Below, one piece after another: positions 60,418 to 64,000 of a stretch of DNA of 64,000 bases. Within the stretch, counting starts at the first letter, position 1; the number at the start of each line of letters is the position of its first letter. The notes under the pieces are model-generated. The model worked only from the letters and a program-made list of their open reading frames with translations. It was not told where the DNA came from and made no database searches. Origin of the DNA: Planctomycetota bacterium (GTDB taxonomy: Bacteria > Planctomycetota > UBA11346); NCBI GenBank assembly GCA_016745075.1, contig JADGDD010000002.1, positions 318,034 to 382,033 of the forward strand. The letters run 5' to 3'. The position numbers and the translations under genes were made by a program.

Positions 60418-63400
60418 ATGCCTATCATGTCAGTAGTCCGTGTCCTTTCCATTTGTTTGTTTTCAGGAACATTAGCAATATCTTCTTTATGTGCTGCCGA
60501 TTCAGCAGCAACAGAAGCAAACGAAAGCTGTCATAATAAACCAGACCCATATTGTGACTGTTGTATTTGCGGCAAAGGCGATAAAATGCCGGATTCGGGG
60601 ACTTGTGATGGTTCTTACATCAGTTTTTATAGTGACATACATATTCATGACGCTACAGATTACCTCGCCCCGAATGCATCGGCAGGCGGAAGTGGTTGCG
60701 GCAGTTGTGGCTCTTCGGCGCCAACAGTCGGTAAACTGGAATCATTAGAAATTAAACGCTACCATAACTCTCGCAAAATTACTCGTTATTCAAGTTTTGG
60801 TCCCGGAGTTTATAGCAATTATGATGTACAGTTGTCAACTTTTACCCCATCAACATCAAAAATAAAAGTAGTTTTGCCATGGCATACGGCAAGTTCTGCC
60901 TATTGGAAAGAAGTTGATGTTACGCTTGGTGAAACGCTTGTAGATGGTATTTTTCGAGAGCAAAACAATACGCACCATCAAGAAACCATAACGCTGTATG
61001 ACATAAACGGACTTCAAACAGCAGATATGAGTCTTACAACAACAGCTATTCTTGAATATGATGATGGTGAAAAGATTGTATTTGAGATATTTGAAGAGAG
61101 CCTTTCTGGTCGTAAAAAAGGTCGTTTTTCAAAGAGAATTGATCGTAATGGTAATGAGTTGGTGGTAAATTATGTCTGGCCAAGAAATACAAGTAATGGA
61201 GACCTTGGTAATGACCGAACAAAATTATGGCAAATAGCGACTGTAACGGATCCTTATGGTCACACAGCATCTTTTCACTACAAAACCTCAAAAGTCGGAA
61301 ATAGATGGGTTGTTGAACGTATAGATGTACCAAATGGGAGCAGTATTTCTTATTATTATAATACAGATCGCCTGATTGGGGTAACGCACCCAGACGGCAC
61401 CCAGTCAACGTTCACTTACGGATATGATGCTGCGATTCAGGCAAGTTTCGTGACGTATGATGATGCGGCGGCATCAGGAACCCACCGCCGTAAAACGGGG
61501 TATTACACTACCAATAATTATGTAGATCCAATCACGAATGAAATCACAACTCAAGTAACAGGCTTAATTCGTAAAATAGTGCGTCCAGATAATACCGTGA
61601 GTTATCAACGGTGGGGGGATACGGAAAATCCTTTAATTTCTTATATTTATCAAGGTGGTCATAAACTGACACGCATGACATTCTCGGCGGGTTACGGTTT
61701 AATTTTGGAAAAAGCGGTTGCGGAGGATTATGTACATGTAAATGGCATTTTGCCTGATGTAGCAAATCTTACATGGCTTATTGATGAAACATTCGACTTT
61801 GGGTCACGGCGACATTATGATGGTATCATCACACATTTTGATGCAGGTAATTCCTATACGGTTGATCATTCTGTGGATCTTGTGAATAATGTTGTTACAG
61901 AACAATCCTATCCAGATGGTACTACAGAACAATGGACGTATAATTCCTTTAGCCAGCCGATAGAATACATCGATCGTCTTGGTCGTACACAGCAGTGGGT
62001 ATATGATGCTAATGGCAATAAGCTTAGTCATACGCGTGCGGTTGGTACTGCTGATGAAGCTACATGGCACTGGACTTATAATGCTAAGGGCCAACCGCTC
62101 AGTAGTACTGATGCCCTTGGTCATAGCACAACATTTACGTATAATACCAATAATTATTTGATAAGTGTTAGTGAGCCAGCAGATATACTTGGTGATCCTG
62201 CTATTGTTCGTACTTATCATTATGATAGTGCAGGGCGCGTGATAGAAACCGTTGATGGTGGAGGCCATGTTGTTCGCTATGAATACGACACCCGCAATCG
62301 TAACACCGCCATCCTTTATGGCTTTTATACTAGCCCAAATGTTTTTTATGAGCATAGTCGTGAACAGACTATTTACGGTACAGGTGTTGATGCGAATTTA
62401 CCAATAGAGTATAGAGACCGTAATGATGTTCGTACCAGTTTTGCTTATGATGATTATGGTCGCCGCATTCAAACGGTACAGGCTGCTGGTACACCAGAAG
62501 CAATAGAAGAAAACTGTACCTATTTAGCAGGGACAAGTCTTAAAATTAGTTGCACTAAAGCAGGCGAAACACTTGTCTATGGATATGACTATAAAAACCG
62601 TCAGGTTAGTACAACCCGACAGGCAAATGGCCTAACGCTTCTTACTAATCATCGTCTCATCGACATAAGTGGTCGTTCACTCAGTAGAACGGATGCTTAT
62701 GGAAGAAGTACTTACTTTTTATATGATATGAATAACCGTCTCATTCGCACGGTTACAGAAACAATTCCCAACAGCATTATTGACACCACGCAGGCTGCCC
62801 TTGCAACACTCACCCGTGATCTCAGCCCCAATGCAGCCTATCTTATCACGGATACTATTACCGATGCAGTAGGCCAGCGGATAGCTAGTATAGACGCTCG
62901 CAGCATTCTACATACCAGCAGCTACGACTTCCAAGGCCGCCTTGTCAGCCAAACCGAAGCAGCTGCAACAGTTTCAGACATAGAAACTGCTTACGCAGCT
63001 AACACCGATATATACGGCTTGATTAGCATCGAAGATGCCTTCGCAGCTATGACCTTGACCCCAATAAATATCGCCGCAATCAGCTCCATCACTTACGATG
63101 CTCAAGGCAACCGTCTCATCAGCACCAACCCACGCGGTTTTGTAACGGCTTACAGCTATACTCAGCGTAATTTAGTAGACTCCATAACCGAGGCCCTCGG
63201 CACGGTAGATGAAGCAACGCGCCTTATTACCTATACAGCCACTCGCAAACAAGCTACCACCACCGATTTCCGTGGTAACGTCACCAGCTATAGTTACTAT
63301 CCATGTTGTGATTGGTTGGCTCAAATAACGGAACCAACAGGCGCTGTCACTAGCTATGTTTATGATAATGAGCGACATGTTACCAGCTTAATCGATCCAA

Positions 63401-64000
63401 ACGGCAACACTACGCTTACCACGTATGATGCGCTATATCGTGTAAAAACACGTACTAATGCTGAAAATGAAACCACAACATATTCTTATGATGATAATGC
63501 TACAGACGGTAACGGCCTAGACGTAACCTATGCAGCCGAACTCACAGACCTCGATCTCACCGTAGGTTCAGATGGCCAAATCATAAGCGTTACTAATGCC
63601 GAAGGTGAGACTAGCACCCAAATCCGTGATGGTCTTGGTAGAACCATTCGCACCATAGATGCTCTCGGCAACGCCAACACCACACTTTACGATACCGTCG
63701 TAGCAGGCCTCCTTGAAGTCAGCGCTACAGATGCCCTCGGTCACATCAACCGTAGTCGTACAGATGCCGCTGGCCGCCGCATAACAGCCATAGATGCGGA
63801 AAACAAAAGCAGTAGCTTTCAATATGATGCCAATAGCAATCGCATTAGTTATCGAGATGCAAACGGTGTTGGCCAAAATTGCGAATTTGATGCACGTAAT
63901 CGTGACATTTCTTGCACTGATACCCAAGGTGATAGCACAACCCGTGAATATGACGCAAACAATAACATTATCGCAAAAACCGATGCCCTTGGCAACCTAG
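60418..64000 (+). CDS. Large secreted RHS/YD-repeat protein, N-terminal part
   Basis: At least 1194 residues, open to the right edge. A signal peptide (MPIMSVVRVLSICLFSGTLA) comes first, then a Cys-rich stretch (CDCCICGKGDK; GCGSCGS), a ~400-residue N-terminal domain and from ~480 onward many YD repeats of the form YDANGN-K, YNAKGQPLSSTDALG, YDSAGRVIETVDGGG. The motif YPCCDW recurs in RHS proteins of planctomycetes and relatives. RHS shells encapsulate a C-terminal toxin or build surface structures; the variable tip and any immunity gene lie outside the window. An AAGGA ribosome site precedes the ATG. Confidence 0.9.
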   Translation, partial: MPIMSVVRVLSICLFSGTLAISSLCAADSAATEANESCHNKPDPYCDCCICGKGDKMPDSGTCDGSYISFYSDIHIHDATDYLAPNASAGGSGCGSCGSSAPTVGKLESLEIKRYHNSRKITRYSSFGPGVYSNYDVQLSTFTPSTSKIKVVLPWHTASSAYWKEVDVTLGETLVDGIFREQNNTHHQETITLYDINGLQTADMSLTTTAILEYDDGEKIVFEIFEESLSGRKKGRFSKRIDRNGNELVVNYVWPRNTSNGDLGNDRTKLWQIATVTDPYGHTASFHYKTSKVGNRWVVERIDVPNGSSISYYYNTDRLIGVTHPDGTQSTFTYGYDAAIQASFVTYDDAAASGTHRRKTGYYTTNNYVDPITNEITTQVTGLIRKIVRPDNTVSYQRWGDTENPLISYIYQGGHKLTRMTFSAGYGLILEKAVAEDYVHVNGILPDVANLTWLIDETFDFGSRRHYDGIITHFDAGNSYTVDHSVDLVNNVVTEQSYPDGTTEQWTYNSFSQPIEYIDRLGRTQQWVYDANGNKLSHTRAVGTADEATWHWTYNAKGQPLSSTDALGHSTTFTYNTNNYLISVSEPADILGDPAIVRTYHYDSAGRVIETVDGGGHVVRYEYDTRNRNTAILYGFYTSPNVFYEHSREQTIYGTGVDANLPIEYRDRNDVRTSFAYDDYGRRIQTVQAAGTPEAIEENCTYLAGTSLKISCTKAGETLVYGYDYKNRQVSTTRQANGLTLLTNHRLIDISGRSLSRTDAYGRSTYFLYDMNNRLIRTVTETIPNSIIDTTQAALATLTRDLSPNAAYLITDTITDAVGQRIASIDARSILHTSSYDFQGRLVSQTEAAATVSDIETAYAANTDIYGLISIEDAFAAMTLTPINIAAISSITYDAQGNRLISTNPRGFVTAYSYTQRNLVDSITEALGTVDEATRLITYTATRKQATTTDFRGNVTSYSYYPCCDWLAQITEPTGAVTSYVYDNERHVTSLIDPNGNTTLTTYDALYRVKTRTNAENETTTYSYDDNATDGNGLDVTYAAELTDLDLTVGSDGQIISVTNAEGETSTQIRDGLGRTIRTIDALGNANTTLYDTVVAGLLEVSATDALGHINRSRTDAAGRRITAIDAENKSSSFQYDANSNRISYRDANGVGQNCEFDARNRDISCTDTQGDSTTREYDANNNIIAKTDALGNL

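Noticed and set aside
1..64000. CRISPR arrays, tRNA and rRNA genes
   Set aside because: No regularly spaced repeats of CRISPR type and no cloverleaf or rRNA-like stretch were recognised in the intergenic regions by eye.

Overview
The window is a 64 kb chromosomal segment of a flagellated Gram-negative-type bacterium of moderate to low GC. Signs point to the PVC superphylum, most likely a planctomycete-like lineage. These are an ECF sigma factor carrying the ATQAVFLVLWR motif fused to a membrane-anchored extracytoplasmic region, a long prepilin peptidase with a large central insert, a eukaryote-like 299-residue PurC, an OlsG/PmtA-type methyltransferase, and an RHS protein with a YPCCDW motif. 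No rRNA or tRNA gene was found, so the taxonomy is inference.

Layout. Positions 1-800 hold the end of a redox operon (4Fe-4S ferredoxin subunit, then a Tat-exported Rieske protein). From 7.1 kb back to 1.7 kb on the minus strand runs a flagellar operon (small membrane protein, fliA, fliK, flhX) that continues into bioA and an msrB-msrA fusion. A prepilin peptidase follows (7.3-8.6 kb). Next comes an accessory patch (8.7-10.7 kb) with a His-rich lipoprotein, a perfect 14-bp inverted repeat, a decayed reading frame and an orphan SIR2-like gene. A creD-creB-creC two-component operon with a textbook CreB box ahead of it ends in a phospholipase D-like gene (10.8-14.8 kb). The main flagellar operon (17.5-29.3 kb) contains flgB, flgC, fliE-J, a MotE-like gene, flbD, motA, two motB-like genes, fliL, fliM and fliN. 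It builds the rod base, MS-ring, C-ring, export ATPase and stator.

From 29 to 44 kb lie a type IV pilus/type II secretion gspF/pilC gene, an orphan histidine kinase, an ECF sigma/anti-sigma pair, a SurA-like chaperone, gcvT-gcvH, trpC-trpF-cmk (Cmk carries an extra cupin-like domain), a BshB1-like deacetylase and gyrA. Then comes flhB, followed by an unusual 3 kb segment in which the giant ECF-fusion gene sits between intact flhB and a decayed copy of the flhB 3' end. After that are an NfnAB-type fused flavoprotein, aroG, thrS, purC, a PpiD-like protein, rpe and an RsbU-type phosphatase. The window ends in a secreted Ig-like protein and a large RHS-repeat protein that runs off the right edge.

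Regulation. Sigma-54 type -24/-12 elements (GG-N10-GC) lie ahead of three flagellar transcription units: the fliA operon, the flgB operon and flhB. With fliA itself present, this suggests a sigma-54 to sigma-28 flagellar hierarchy. The most unusual features are the flhB-flanked ECF-fusion segment, the 116-bp tandem duplication carrying the flhB promoter, the CreB box, the orphan SIR2 gene and the Cmk-cupin fusion.
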